DNA of 64,000 nucleotides from Halobacteriovorax sp. HLS. Lineage in GTDB: Bacteria; Bdellovibrionota; Bacteriovoracia; Bacteriovoracales; Bacteriovoracaceae. The stretch covers positions 1-64,000 of the forward strand of contig NZ_QOCL01000003.1 of assembly GCF_004006665.1 (NCBI RefSeq), read 5' to 3'. Numbering within the stretch: the first letter of the stretch is position 1; each line of letters starts with the position of its first letter. This document shows, piece after piece, positions 7,546-17,288 of the stretch. Both the position numbers and the translations under genes were made by a program. The notes under the pieces were generated by a model. That model did no database searches and was not told where the DNA came from. It saw only the letters and a list, made by a program, of their open reading frames with translations.

Positions 7546-9347
7546 TAAATATTTCTTTCCAGGTTAAATAGGTTAACAATGATATGTATTAACCTCGATG
7601 CTAATCTCTTCCACTTCAAGGCGTCCGAATTATTAATCCTCTGCCATTCTCTAGAGTTGTGCTGATGAGATCTTCCAATGAGATCTTCTGTCTTTTCAGT
7701 CAACTCCTTAGAAATAATATTAGAGCTCTTAGCTGACTGGTCAATTGAGACTCCAATCTCCGAGTTTAGTGATCGTGATCTTGGGTCCAGATTAGAAGTC
7801 ATAACGATACTTCTTTCATTATCAAATACAGCATACTTAGCATGTAATTTTCCGTAATTAATGTCTCCACCAAGAGTAGTGTCATTCTCTTTTCCATAGT
7901 AATGAATTTCTAATTGTGCTTTAGAAATATTAGGATCATCAGTTAACTTTGGAATTAGATTATAGTCTATCAGTGATTGGGATGCGATAGTATCATTAGT
8001 TGCAAGTGAACTCGTCACTAGTCTAAATCTTCTGTTAGGATTTTCCTTTAACCACAATTTTATAAAATTAACTTCTTTGTCCGTAAAATGCGCGTATGGA
8101 GTAACAATATCTATAGTATGTTGAGATTTTTGCATATTACTCCAAATTTCATTAGTGATGGAATTTGGATTTAAGTCAGCGATCTTCTCATACTTGATTC
8201 TTCCCCAGGGAGAGTGAATATTTTGTAATTCATTAACGATTCTAACTAGACCACTATCAAAGCCCTCTTCAAAGAAGTCTCCTTCGATCATATTATTTAA
8301 CTTTGCATTGAATTGAGGATTTCTCTTAAAGGTTTTACGACTGATTCTACTCATTTTACCAATCTCTTTTCGATAAGCACTACGAGTTAGACGAACTATA
8401 GCGTTGGCCATGTGACTATTTCCTATATGATAGAATAACTTGTCATAGTAGTCTTGAATTCGACCTGTTAAAGATGATCTCTCTGTTCTAATACTTATAT
8501 CTTTTGTATCTTTGATGAGAACATCCATATCTTCAAATTCAAAACTCTCTCCTCTAAAAGAGTCGAGGGTATGGTATTCATTTGCAATATTTCTTCCACC
8601 AATTATTGCAAGAGAGTTATTAGGGTCTTCTGCATCCATTAAAATGATCTTATCGTGAAGGCGTCTGTTAACGGTAGAATCATTTACTGGAATTTGGTTA
8701 TCAGCATCTCTAAAAAGGTTCTTGGCCATATCGACATATTTTCGAACAGTCTTTCTTGGACTAAATAACTCGTTGAATGCCACTACTTCGGCCTTGCCCA
8801 TACGTTTCGTTCCATCAATTCCTCTTGGCCCTCTAAATTTTAGAAGAGATTTAAATTGATTTGAAAATAAACTAGCATTTAGAATTGAAGTCGAGTCGAT
8901 GAGGACTCGAACATGAACACCTCTTGCAACAGCTTTTCTTATTTCATTTAAAATAATATTTCCAACTTCATCATCAGAGAAAATATAATATGAAATATCT
9001 AGTGTAGACTTCGCTTTTCTTATAAGAGCTATCTTTGCTGCGAGAGAAGTTTCACCGTCTTTTAACAGTTTTACTTTAGACCTTAGGGCCTGAGTTTTAA
9101 CTTTTTCAAAATCATCAATAGAGCTTTTAAAGTTCTTGTAATAATCTTGAAGATCGATTCTCTCTCTCATCAGTGTATTAAAACTCTTGTTGTACCAGGA
9201 TTTATTTAAAATAATGGCATTTGCATGATCTAGACAGCTCATACCGAATATAGATGAAACAGTACGAGAGTTATTCTCGTAGGAAGGCGTCATTCTATAA
9301 AATAGAATTGAAACAAGAATGTAGAATGATATCGAGATAGATCTCAT
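7545..9347 (-). CDS. Exported phospholipase D-family protein
   Basis: A 600-residue protein with an N-terminal hydrophobic segment (about 5-20) and two HKD phosphodiesterase motifs, the signature of the PLD/cardiolipin synthase superfamily. The first is HDKIILMD followed by IIGGRNIANEYH; the second is HAKYAVFD followed by MTSNLDPRSRSLNSEIG. Two HKDs in one chain should form a complete active site acting on phosphodiesters, probably phospholipids. Length exceeds typical cardiolipin synthase (about 480), with extra helical sequence between the halves. A sigma-28-like promoter ends 7 nt before the ATG and no Shine-Dalgarno is present, suggesting a leaderless mRNA. It is cotranscribed with the downstream lipoprotein gene. 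Confidence 0.88.
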   Translation of the reverse strand: MRSISISFYILVSILFYRMTPSYENNSRTVSSIFGMSCLDHANAIILNKSWYNKSFNTLMRERIDLQDYYKNFKSSIDDFEKVKTQALRSKVKLLKDGETSLAAKIALIRKAKSTLDISYYIFSDDEVGNIILNEIRKAVARGVHVRVLIDSTSILNASLFSNQFKSLLKFRGPRGIDGTKRMGKAEVVAFNELFSPRKTVRKYVDMAKNLFRDADNQIPVNDSTVNRRLHDKIILMDAEDPNNSLAIIGGRNIANEYHTLDSFRGESFEFEDMDVLIKDTKDISIRTERSSLTGRIQDYYDKLFYHIGNSHMANAIVRLTRSAYRKEIGKMSRISRKTFKRNPQFNAKLNNMIEGDFFEEGFDSGLVRIVNELQNIHSPWGRIKYEKIADLNPNSITNEIWSNMQKSQHTIDIVTPYAHFTDKEVNFIKLWLKENPNRRFRLVTSSLATNDTIASQSLIDYNLIPKLTDDPNISKAQLEIHYYGKENDTTLGGDINYGKLHAKYAVFDNERSIVMTSNLDPRSRSLNSEIGVSIDQSAKSSNIISKELTEKTEDLIGRSHQHNSREWQRINNSDALKWKRLASRLIHIIVNLFNLERNI

Positions 9348-9354
9348 ATAAAGC

Positions 9355-9381
9355 TTATCGGATAATAATGAATGTTATTTA
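9355..9381 (-). promoter_or_regulatory. Sigma-28-like promoter abutting the PLD gene start
   Basis: On the minus strand TAAATAAC (9381-9374), 11 nt, TCCGATAA (9362-9355), then 7 nt to the ATG at 9347. This matches the FliA layout TAAAGTTT-N11-GCCGATAA (first four bases of the -35; seven of eight of the -10). The distance puts the expected transcription start at or next to the A of the start codon. Confidence 0.55.
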
Positions 9382-9446
9382 GCTAATTATCAAATATTTA
9401 TAAGAAAACCATTAACTTCATGGCCTTAAATTCCGATAGGAAACTA

Positions 9447-12008
9447 ATGAATTATTTACGTTTTTTATCCCTTATTTTATTTAGTTTCAGTAGTTTGGCC
9501 ATCAGTAACTTCTTTAGTGTTAAAGAGGGTCAAAAAGTACGAGTTATCCAAGACGGCAAAGAGCATTTCTTGTCTAAAGGAGACCTTGTTCAAATTGGAA
9601 ATAATAATGGCTGGAAAAGAGAAGTCACTATTGTAACCACTCGAAATAAGTCTCTTAAAGTTGGTCCTGCACATCTTGGTGAAAAAACTTACAAAGAACA
9701 TATGAAATTATCTAGATTAGATGAAGTTAAAACCAATAAGAAAGTAGTGACTAAGAAAATGAAAGTTATTCTCGAGGATGGAAGGGAGCTGACTCTCTTT
9801 CCAGGGGATGAAATTCTTATAAAGAATAAAGATTCTTGGAAAAGAAAAATTGAAATTGTAAAAGGTCAAAGCGGGAAAGTAGGTAATGCTTATTTAGGTG
9901 AAGAGACCTATCAAAAATATATTCAAGATGAGATTCTAAGCTCTAGAGAAGAGACAAACCCAACTCAGTCCGAATATTTTCCAAAGTTTGTTACCCTCGA
10001 TGATTTAATTGATAGGCTTCGAACAGAGCAAGATATTCAAATAGATGAAGAAGACCTAAGTTCTGGTGTAGAGCTAAAGGAAGAGGCCATTTCTTGTCCA
10101 AAAGAAAAGCAGAGCTATAAACTAGATCGCTCAATTCGTTTTGTTGCAAAAGAAGGCAAGTTAGGTAGCATTCCAAGAGAGTCGATCATTCGTGTAACTT
10201 CTAGCGGAGCGACTTGTGAGATTGAGCTACTAAAATTACCTGAAAAGAGTGTCATGAAACTAAGTGACTATCCAAAGAAAATGAAAACCTATCCAACAAA
10301 CCTTGAAGCCGACTTTCTTGAGCAAGTTGAGGACCCGGCCGAAACAGTTGATCTATCTAAAGGAGTTGAGTTTAGAGTTAAAGAGAATATCTCCTTAAAT
10401 GCAATTGGAAGAAAGACTGGTAAGAGTTACAAATTTGACTCGACAGATACGATTCAAATTCAAGGTGTTCACCGTAATGGTGATTATATTGTAAAAAGAA
10501 ATAATGAGCCTTGGGAATATAGAGTCTCTTCAGACGATTTAAATGAAATGAATGATAGGGGACTCTTGAATGTTGATCTAGAGTCAACAGCAAATACTAT
10601 TATTGCAGATGAGCTAATTCAAGAAACTGTAGATGAACTCGAAACTAAAGTTAACTGTGACAATTACGTTGAGACATCACCAGATGGGGAAAGTATCTCT
10701 TGGCAAGACTGTCGCTCTAAGAGTGTCAAAACAAAGAATGGTAAATTACTAAAGGCCAATAACTATTTAGAAAAGCAAATTCCTATGTCTAATATGAATG
10801 CTGATGTTATTTTGCAAGATAGACAAAAGAGAAATTTCTCTAGATGTATTTCCAATAGCCTTCGTCATGGAACAAATAGAAATACATCACCAAGTTGTGA
10901 AAAGAATTCAAAAGGTGAAATTCTACCTCAAAGAATTAGACAGGCACAGTATAAGACTAAGAACGGAAAGAAGAAGTTTGCTCGTTGGGATCTACTTAAC
11001 CGTGTTCCTAGGGCCTGTGCCTCTAAAAAATTATCTACCTACCTTTCTGATCGTTTCGTAGACATGTCAAGGTGTTTAGGTATTGATCCAAAGGAGTTAT
11101 TTCCAATTATTAATCATGAATCTCATTTTCAACCTAATACAGTAAGTCCTTCGTTCGCTATTGGAGTAGGCCAAATTGTATCGGCCAATTATGTCGACTT
11201 TTACGATAAATTAAATAAAGCAAAATCTATGATAAATAGAAATTCAAATGTTCTAAAATACACACGCAATCTATCTTCAGAAGAAGGTTATAAGAAATAC
11301 GAAGATAGTCCGGCCAAGTCTAAACCTGTAGATCGGTTAACCGCGTATTTCTTGTCTGATTTAAAAGGACCTCTCACTAGCAATAAAAGAGAGTGTAGTG
11401 GACTTCGCAATATTTATAATAACCCTATGGAGATGCCAAAATGGGCCAAGAAGTCTCAACGTGATATGTTTTCTTACTTGAGACAACGAGAAAATCAAAG
11501 AGTTTGTATGCCAAAGAACCCTGACGAAGGGCTTTATATGTCGGCAGTTTATTATATGTATAATAAGAAGTACTTCAATTACCTTATAAATAAAGAAAGT
11601 GACAAGATGAGACCACGACTAAGTGACTCTCAAAGAAAAGAGTTCTCTATTATCCTCACAAGGTGGTCTTATAATGGAGGCGTGGCAGGAATTTCTGGAC
11701 CATTTGAGAGATTATTGCAAAAAATTAGTGAGGGGAAGATTGAAAAATTAGATAAACGTGGAAATCCGATAAAAAATAAAGACGGCAGTCTTGTAAAAAG
11801 AAGTATTAACAGTCTCGCAGATTTATCGACCCAAGAATTTAAAAACTATATGAGTTATGTCATTAAGTATCGATATAAATCGAAGAGTGAAAATAGACGT
11901 AATGAAGTTGCTAACTATGTCGTTGGAGACAATGGTGTTGGTGGCATTGATGGTGACTTAAAACAAATTGAAAAAGGAGATGCAGGATCATGTGGAAATT
12001 CTCTGTAG
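9447..12008 (+). CDS. Large exported lytic transglycosylase (SLT-type)
   Basis: The ATG at 9447 is preferred over the in-frame 9420 because AGGAAA lies just upstream and the signal peptide (MNYLRFLSLILFSFSSLA) begins there, giving 853 residues. After the signal come two related beta repeats of about 60 residues, each ending in G.AHLGEKTY / G.AYLGEETY, probably SH3-like wall-binding modules. A third such segment may lie near 320-370. The C-terminal half carries a lysozyme-like domain with INHESHF (catalytic Glu near residue 558), SPSFAIGVGQI and RWSYNGGVAG, as in SLT enzymes that cleave peptidoglycan to 1,6-anhydro products. The small downstream gene overlaps its 3' end. Confidence 0.85.
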   Translation: MNYLRFLSLILFSFSSLAISNFFSVKEGQKVRVIQDGKEHFLSKGDLVQIGNNNGWKREVTIVTTRNKSLKVGPAHLGEKTYKEHMKLSRLDEVKTNKKVVTKKMKVILEDGRELTLFPGDEILIKNKDSWKRKIEIVKGQSGKVGNAYLGEETYQKYIQDEILSSREETNPTQSEYFPKFVTLDDLIDRLRTEQDIQIDEEDLSSGVELKEEAISCPKEKQSYKLDRSIRFVAKEGKLGSIPRESIIRVTSSGATCEIELLKLPEKSVMKLSDYPKKMKTYPTNLEADFLEQVEDPAETVDLSKGVEFRVKENISLNAIGRKTGKSYKFDSTDTIQIQGVHRNGDYIVKRNNEPWEYRVSSDDLNEMNDRGLLNVDLESTANTIIADELIQETVDELETKVNCDNYVETSPDGESISWQDCRSKSVKTKNGKLLKANNYLEKQIPMSNMNADVILQDRQKRNFSRCISNSLRHGTNRNTSPSCEKNSKGEILPQRIRQAQYKTKNGKKKFARWDLLNRVPRACASKKLSTYLSDRFVDMSRCLGIDPKELFPIINHESHFQPNTVSPSFAIGVGQIVSANYVDFYDKLNKAKSMINRNSNVLKYTRNLSSEEGYKKYEDSPAKSKPVDRLTAYFLSDLKGPLTSNKRECSGLRNIYNNPMEMPKWAKKSQRDMFSYLRQRENQRVCMPKNPDEGLYMSAVYYMYNKKYFNYLINKESDKMRPRLSDSQRKEFSIILTRWSYNGGVAGISGPFERLLQKISEGKIEKLDKRGNPIKNKDGSLVKRSINSLADLSTQEFKNYMSYVIKYRYKSKSENRRNEVANYVVGDNGVGGIDGDLKQIEKGDAGSCGNSL

Positions 12009-12367
12009 TATTTTTATTCTCATTTCTATGCTTTAGTGCTCCGAGCTCTACGGTTACTAATGAAGTTTCAAAATTGCTTAATTCTAAAATTAAGACGAGT
12101 GATTTTATAAAGCTTGGAAGTGTTTTAAAAAAAGAGCTGACTAGGCCCATGAGTGATGATGATTATTATCTAGTATATGATTTACTTAAAACTGTTGAAG
12201 TTGGAATTTCAGTATCGAATTTCTCTGCTCAAAACTGCACTCAAGCTAAGAACCAGATTTTTTCTTTGTATGGAATAAAGTCAATAGAGTTAGCTCGAAC
12301 TGATTTGCCTAAAGGGGCAGAGCTGGGACTTAGTTTGATTAATAAGGCCTGTTTAGACACAAAATAA
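11990..12367 (+). CDS. Small exported protein, unknown
   Basis: A 125-residue protein with a clear signal peptide (about 1-17) and a helical mature part containing two cysteines (in QNCTQAK and KACLDTK), perhaps a disulfide. It overlaps the end of the transglycosylase gene by 19 nt with AAAAGGAG upstream, so the two are coupled. It may be a periplasmic partner or regulator of the transglycosylase; this is inference from position only. Family not recognised. Confidence 0.75.
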   Translation: MWKFSVVFLFSFLCFSAPSSTVTNEVSKLLNSKIKTSDFIKLGSVLKKELTRPMSDDDYYLVYDLLKTVEVGISVSNFSAQNCTQAKNQIFSLYGIKSIELARTDLPKGAELGLSLINKACLDTK

Positions 12368-12368
12368 A

Positions 12369-12388
12369 AGGCCCAATTTCTTGGGCCT
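12369..12388. terminator. Terminator hairpin between convergent genes
   Basis: AGGCCCAA (12369-12376), loop TTTC, TTGGGCCT (12381-12388). On the minus strand it is followed by TTTTATTTT, so it is a good intrinsic terminator for the alanine dehydrogenase gene; the plus side is less T-rich. Confidence 0.8.
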
Positions 12389-12393
12389 ATTCA

Positions 12394-13500
12394 TTATAAA
12401 CTTAATTCTGTATATGGAAGATCTAAGTCTTCAGCAACTTGCTTATAAACTAGATTACCGTGGTGTACGTTGATACCTTTTTTGAAAGCAGGGTCTCTTC
12501 TTGCTGCTTCATCAACACCCATAGAAGCAATCATTCTTGCATACTTTAAAGTAACATTTGTAAGTGCATAAGTAGAAGTTCTTGCTACAGCACCAGGCAT
12601 ATTGGCAACACAGTAGTGAACAACACCATCTATTTCAAATGTTGGGTCTTGGTGAGTTGTAGGCTTACATGTTTCAATACATCCACCTTGATCAACTGCG
12701 ATATCTACAACAACAGAACCTTTTTCCATTTTAGAGATCATTTCACGAGTAACAAGCTTAGGTGCCTTAGCTCCAGGAACTAGAACCGCTCCAATTACTA
12801 AGTCAGAAGCGATAACTGTCTTTTCAATATTATCCATATTTGAGAATAGAGTTGTTATTCTATTATCAAATAAATCATCAAGCTCAGCTAGACGTCTTGT
12901 TGAAAGATCAATTGCTGTTACGTCTGCACCCATTCCCATGGCCATCTTTATTGAATTTGTTCCTGCGATACCACAACCGATAACAGTAACTCTCGCTCTT
13001 CTTGTTCCCGGTACACCACCTAGTAGAATACCTTTTCCACCGTGATCAATTTGTAAATAAGCAGCACCAATTTGAGTTGCCATTCTTCCTGCAACTTCAG
13101 ACATTGGCGTCAGTAGTGGAAGTGAACCATCAGCTGGTTGAATAGTTTCATATGCTATACAAGTTGAACCTGATTTCATCAGACCAATTGTTTGCTCAGG
13201 ATCAGCTGCAAGATGTAGATATGTATAAAGAATATGATGAGGCTTAAGACAAGCAATTTCTCTTGGTTGTGGTTCTTTAACCTTAATGATCATTGTCGAC
13301 TTTTCGAAAACTTCTTCAAGACTAGGAAGAATAGTAGCACCAGCATCGATATATTCTTGATCACTGATTCCAATTCCATAACCAGCATTTGTTTCTACAA
13401 ATACCTCGTTACCATCATGTACAAGTTGACGTACTCCACCTGGTACTAAACCAACACGATTTTCATTATTCTTTATTTCCTTAGGAACACCGATTTTCAT
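12394..13500 (-). CDS. ald: Alanine dehydrogenase
   Basis: A 368-residue protein of the alanine dehydrogenase/PNT family, which catalyses NAD-dependent oxidative deamination of L-alanine to pyruvate and ammonia. It starts MKIGVPKEIKNNENRVGL, a family hallmark. Lys75 (KVKEPQ) and His96 (YLHLAA) match the known substrate and catalytic residues. The NAD-binding Rossmann segment is VTVIGCGIAGTNS, and VVDIAVDQGGC holds the conserved Asp. Length is normal. A strong ribosome binding site (AGGAGAT) precedes the ATG. It is monocistronic with its own terminator and would let the cell use alanine released from digested protein. Confidence 0.97.
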   Translation of the reverse strand: MKIGVPKEIKNNENRVGLVPGGVRQLVHDGNEVFVETNAGYGIGISDQEYIDAGATILPSLEEVFEKSTMIIKVKEPQPREIACLKPHHILYTYLHLAADPEQTIGLMKSGSTCIAYETIQPADGSLPLLTPMSEVAGRMATQIGAAYLQIDHGGKGILLGGVPGTRRARVTVIGCGIAGTNSIKMAMGMGADVTAIDLSTRRLAELDDLFDNRITTLFSNMDNIEKTVIASDLVIGAVLVPGAKAPKLVTREMISKMEKGSVVVDIAVDQGGCIETCKPTTHQDPTFEIDGVVHYCVANMPGAVARTSTYALTNVTLKYARMIASMGVDEAARRDPAFKKGINVHHGNLVYKQVAEDLDLPYTELSL

Positions 13501-13588
13501 CCTAATCTCCTGATTTTTTTGCGTATTTAAAAAATTTTAAGAAATATAAACATTTAGATACATTTATGGAACTAAAAAAAATAAATTC

Positions 13589-14407
13589 TTAGTATTTTAT
13601 TTGCATTGAGTCATATGTGACGAAAACATCTATATTTTTTATATTCTTTGCTTCTTGGGCGAGTTTATTATGTTCCAAAAAATGGCCCATATGTATTAAT
13701 CCGGCCCTCTTAGGTGAGATTTGCTCAATATATTCAAAGGCCTTTGTCTTTGAAAGGTGAGTTTTGTGCTCTAAGCTAGTTACGCAATCAATAATAAGCA
13801 GTTCTAAACTCAAGGAGTTCAGATATTGCACTTGCTCTTGAGTCAGTTCGTGACAATCAATTATGTAAGCAAAACCAGAGTGAATAATACCCAGTGTTTT
13901 CGAGTTGCCATGATTAAGAAGTAGAAAATCAAATTTGTCTTCACCAATAGTGAGGGGCTTATTCTCATCTATCTCTTCTAGATTGAGTGAGGGGATTCCG
14001 CCACCAAGAATAGGGTTTTTAGATGTAAATACTTTATCTCTTTGGAAAATATAGGGAAACCTCTTTTCCAGATCTATCTTGCAAGCACTGTGGGTGTATA
14101 TAGGAATCTCTCTTGCGGGAGGACCGAAGCAAAATGGACGTAGATCATCAATTCCATGCACATGATCAGCGTGATCATGAGTTATAAATGCAAAATCAAC
14201 TTTCTCTATCTTATTATTTAATAGTTGAGTTCTAAGGTCGGGACCAGTGTCTACGATAAAGCTTAGACCTTTGGCCGTCTCAATATAAATACTTGTTCTG
14301 AGACGCTTATTCATTGGATCGTCAGACTGGCAAATCTCACACTTGCAACCAAGCATTGGAATACCTGTACTTGTACCTGAGCCGAGAATTGTGATGATAT
14401 TATTCAT
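13589..14407 (-). CDS. PhnP-like metallo-beta-lactamase-fold phosphodiesterase
   Basis: A 272-residue MBL-fold hydrolase. It has LGSGTSTGIP at the N-terminus, a CKCEIC motif typical of the PhnP subgroup zinc site, the metal motif THDHADHVHG, a DCHEL segment and the last ligand His in HMGHFLEHN. PhnP enzymes hydrolyse cyclic or linear phosphodiesters of nucleotide/ribose type. There are no phosphonate genes nearby, so the substrate is unknown. It is divergent from the M16 operon and no Shine-Dalgarno is evident before the ATG. Confidence 0.85.
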   Translation of the reverse strand: MNNIITILGSGTSTGIPMLGCKCEICQSDDPMNKRLRTSIYIETAKGLSFIVDTGPDLRTQLLNNKIEKVDFAFITHDHADHVHGIDDLRPFCFGPPAREIPIYTHSACKIDLEKRFPYIFQRDKVFTSKNPILGGGIPSLNLEEIDENKPLTIGEDKFDFLLLNHGNSKTLGIIHSGFAYIIDCHELTQEQVQYLNSLSLELLIIDCVTSLEHKTHLSKTKAFEYIEQISPKRAGLIHMGHFLEHNKLAQEAKNIKNIDVFVTYDSMQIKY

Positions 14408-14509
14408 AAGTTAGATTTTCTATGGTTGTCATTGCAGTTTCAAGTGTTTAAGCTATTATCTTATACTATATCAAATAATATTGAAGATAAAATAGGGGAG
14501 CCCTCATTC

Positions 14510-15904
14510 ATGAGAAAAATTAACTTAACCTTACTCATTTTGGTTACAGGCCTGCTTGTGTCCTGTTCTATTTCTAAGACATCGTCGTCTAATTCAATGG
14601 CGGTTTCAGGAAGTGAGCTTAACTTAGATGTGAAGAAGTACACCCTTGATAATGGACTTCGCTTACTTGTCGTAGAGAATAAGCAATTACCAATTTACTC
14701 GTACTTTACTTTCTATGATGTGGGGGGAAGGTATGAGACTGCTGGTACTACGGGCGCAACACACTTTCTAGAACATATGATGTTTAAAGGTGCTAAGAAA
14801 TTTGGTCCTGGGAAATTTGATACATTTATCGAAAGTAATGGTGGCTCAACTAATGCTTATACTACTTTTGATTCAACTGTTTATCACCAAGATATGCCTT
14901 CTCACACTCTTTCTAAAATGATTGAGATGGAGGCAGACAGATTATCAGCAGTTCTTCTTGAAGAAAAGGCCTTTGAAAAAGAAAGAGCAGTGGTACTAGA
15001 AGAGAGAAAGTATCGTTACGAAAATAGCCCTAGAGGACTTCTATTCCAAGAGATGATGCAAAATGTATTTGAAGGAACTCCTTATGGAGGATCTGTTATT
15101 GGTAGCGAGAGTGATGTTAAGAATTTAAAAATCCCAGAAATGAGAAAGTTCTTTGACCAATTCTATACTCCTGATAATGCTATCGTAGTTATTGTTGGAG
15201 ATGTAGATGCAGATGAAGTTTATTCGATGGTTAAAGACCACTATGGTGATCTTAAAAAGTCTGAAGGTCTAGAAGAGTTCAAAAAGAAAATGGACTCTAA
15301 AGAAAGATATGCTCATCGTGGAAGATATAAAAGAGAAGTTAAACTAAAGGCACAAGCACCTAATCCCGTTTTCAGTATTGCTTATAAAGGTATGAAAATT
15401 GGTGAGACTGATGCTTTTGTTTTAGACATTCTAAGTTCTATTCTAGGGGATGGGGATAGCTCATACTTTAACGAGCTTTACGTAAGAAATAAGAAACCAC
15501 TACTTTCTAGTATTGGAGCTGCCAATTATACTTTAAAAAATAACGGTGTTTTCTTTTTCAGTGGAGAGCTACTTTCTAAAACTAATCTGAAAAAGTTCAA
15601 AAGAAGAATTGTTAGAGATATTGCAAGATCATGTGATCATGCAATCACTGAGAGAACAGTTCAAAAAACGAAGAACCAATACATGGTCCAATACTATAAC
15701 GGATTAACTTCTAATAATGGTGTTGCGAGTTTCATAGGTATGAGAGAGAGCTTCTTTAATGATTATCGTTTCTATCATAAAGAGTTAGAAATTTATAAGA
15801 ATATAACGACTGAACAAGTTAAGAAGGCCTGTAAGAAAGTTTTCGCAAATAATGAATATATATTCCTATCTGTATGGGACAAACACAGTAAGGGGAAAAA
15901 ATAA
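14510..15904 (+). CDS. M16 zinc peptidase, catalytic subunit, lipoprotein
   Basis: The start at 14510 is chosen over the in-frame 14426 because AGGGGAG precedes it and it opens a lipoprotein signal (lipobox LVSC). This gives 464 residues. The inverzincin motif HFLEHM with the downstream Glu in AFEKERAVVLEE defines an active M16 (pitrilysin/processing-peptidase) subunit. The protein would be anchored in the periplasm. The stop overlaps the start of the second subunit (TAATGA), so production is coupled one to one. Confidence 0.93.
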   Translation: MRKINLTLLILVTGLLVSCSISKTSSSNSMAVSGSELNLDVKKYTLDNGLRLLVVENKQLPIYSYFTFYDVGGRYETAGTTGATHFLEHMMFKGAKKFGPGKFDTFIESNGGSTNAYTTFDSTVYHQDMPSHTLSKMIEMEADRLSAVLLEEKAFEKERAVVLEERKYRYENSPRGLLFQEMMQNVFEGTPYGGSVIGSESDVKNLKIPEMRKFFDQFYTPDNAIVVIVGDVDADEVYSMVKDHYGDLKKSEGLEEFKKKMDSKERYAHRGRYKREVKLKAQAPNPVFSIAYKGMKIGETDAFVLDILSSILGDGDSSYFNELYVRNKKPLLSSIGAANYTLKNNGVFFFSGELLSKTNLKKFKRRIVRDIARSCDHAITERTVQKTKNQYMVQYYNGLTSNNGVASFIGMRESFFNDYRFYHKELEIYKNITTEQVKKACKKVFANNEYIFLSVWDKHSKGKK

Positions 15905-17280
15905 TGAAGAATATAATTAGAAATATTTCTCTTGTAGCTTTAGTTATTACAAGTGTTTCTGTTCACGGATTCGGTAAAGATAGAATCAAAAAGCTTAATT
16001 GGAATGGAATTGATGTCACTTGGTTAGAAGACAGTCGATTTCCTACTTACAAGGTAATGGTTCACTTTTCAGATGGAGCACTTTCTGATCACCCAAAGAG
16101 AAGAGGTGAGACGGATATGATGTTCAAAATGTTGGACAATGGAACTAGAAGATTTAGTCAAAAAGATATTTCTGATAATTTGGAATTTTATGGAACTAGC
16201 TGGGGAGCTGATGTCTCACATGAGTCAACGGTTTACCATGTTTCAGGTTTGATTAAAGATCTTTCTCCTTCAATGAAGAAGATTTGTCATCTCTTTAAAG
16301 ATGCGTACTATCCGAAAAATGAGATCACTAAGTATAAGAGACTTTTATCTAATAGTGCTAGAAGTGTGGTAAAGAATCATTCGGCCATAGCGTCAAAAGC
16401 TTTTAGAGAGCTATCTTTAAAAGGAAGTCCATATGATTATCCGGTAGATGGTAAGGTCTCTGATCGTGCTCGAATCTCTTCTGTTCATTTAAAAAGAAAG
16501 CTCAATTACTTTAATACAGAAGTTAAAAAGAAGATTTATATCAGTGGACCTAAAGAAATTTTAAACCTCGAAAGTATTATTATTAATGATTGTGGTTGGA
16601 GTGGAGAAAATAGTAAGTATGAAAGAGTTGTAAATTATACTCCTTTAAAACCACTATTATCACCAAAGATTTACTTAGTAACTGTCCCTAAGGCAAATCA
16701 AGCTCAAGTTAGAATGGGAAGGTTCTTAAATCAAGGAGAGTATGAAGAGAGTGAGCTTAATGCTCTTGCTTCGGAATTTCTTGGTGGAGGATTTACTTCT
16801 AAGCTTATGCGAGAAATTAGAGTCAAAAGAGGACTTTCTTATACTGTAAGTTCTTTTGCTGGTGGGCAAAGACAATATGGTAGAAGTGTTATTTCTACTT
16901 TTACTAAAACCTCAACTATTGATGAGCTTCTTCATGTTATCAAGAATGTTCTTTTAGAAGTTAAAGATAAGGGGATCGAGCCTTCTGAATTGGCCAGAGC
17001 TCAAGGGGCCCTAGCAGGAAGTTCGCCATTTAGGTTTGAGAGCTCTTCTGCTTACCTTAAGCAATTAATGTACTTTGATGATATTAATAAGAACTATGAT
17101 GAATTATACAAGTTCTCTGATATTGTTAGGTCTTATAAAGAGCCTGCTGTTCGTGAAAAACTAGTTTCTCTCTATAATTGGTCTAATCAAGTGATAGTCG
17201 TTGTTGGACCAAAGTCTTTGAAAAAGGATTTAGAGCAATTTGGTAAAGTTACTAAGGTACCTTATAAAGAGTTCTTCTAA
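15904..17280 (+). CDS. M16 peptidase family, non-catalytic partner subunit
   Basis: A 458-residue protein homologous in layout to the preceding gene, with a signal peptide (about 1-22). At the place of the zinc motif it reads ETDMMFK instead of HxxEH, so it cannot bind zinc. It keeps the second-half features AEFLGGGFTSKLMREIRVKRGLSYTV, which supply the substrate-positioning Arg/Tyr in heterodimeric M16 enzymes. It therefore forms a heterodimer with the upstream catalytic subunit, as in mitochondrial processing peptidase and bacterial two-gene M16 systems. It ends 8 bp from the convergent bactofilin gene. Confidence 0.9.
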   Translation: MKNIIRNISLVALVITSVSVHGFGKDRIKKLNWNGIDVTWLEDSRFPTYKVMVHFSDGALSDHPKRRGETDMMFKMLDNGTRRFSQKDISDNLEFYGTSWGADVSHESTVYHVSGLIKDLSPSMKKICHLFKDAYYPKNEITKYKRLLSNSARSVVKNHSAIASKAFRELSLKGSPYDYPVDGKVSDRARISSVHLKRKLNYFNTEVKKKIYISGPKEILNLESIIINDCGWSGENSKYERVVNYTPLKPLLSPKIYLVTVPKANQAQVRMGRFLNQGEYEESELNALASEFLGGGFTSKLMREIRVKRGLSYTVSSFAGGQRQYGRSVISTFTKTSTIDELLHVIKNVLLEVKDKGIEPSELARAQGALAGSSPFRFESSSAYLKQLMYFDDINKNYDELYKFSDIVRSYKEPAVREKLVSLYNWSNQVIVVVGPKSLKKDLEQFGKVTKVPYKEFF

Positions 17281-17288
17281 GAGCTCTT

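Noticed and set aside
9420-9446. Upstream ATG at 9420 as start of the lytic transglycosylase
   Set aside because: It would put nine polar residues before the signal peptide and lacks a ribosome binding site; the ATG at 9447 has AGGAAA and starts the signal peptide.
12394-13500. Pyridine nucleotide transhydrogenase alpha subunit as the identity of this protein
   Set aside because: Length, the ALD N-terminus and the absence of a C-terminal membrane part or pntB partner fit alanine dehydrogenase instead.
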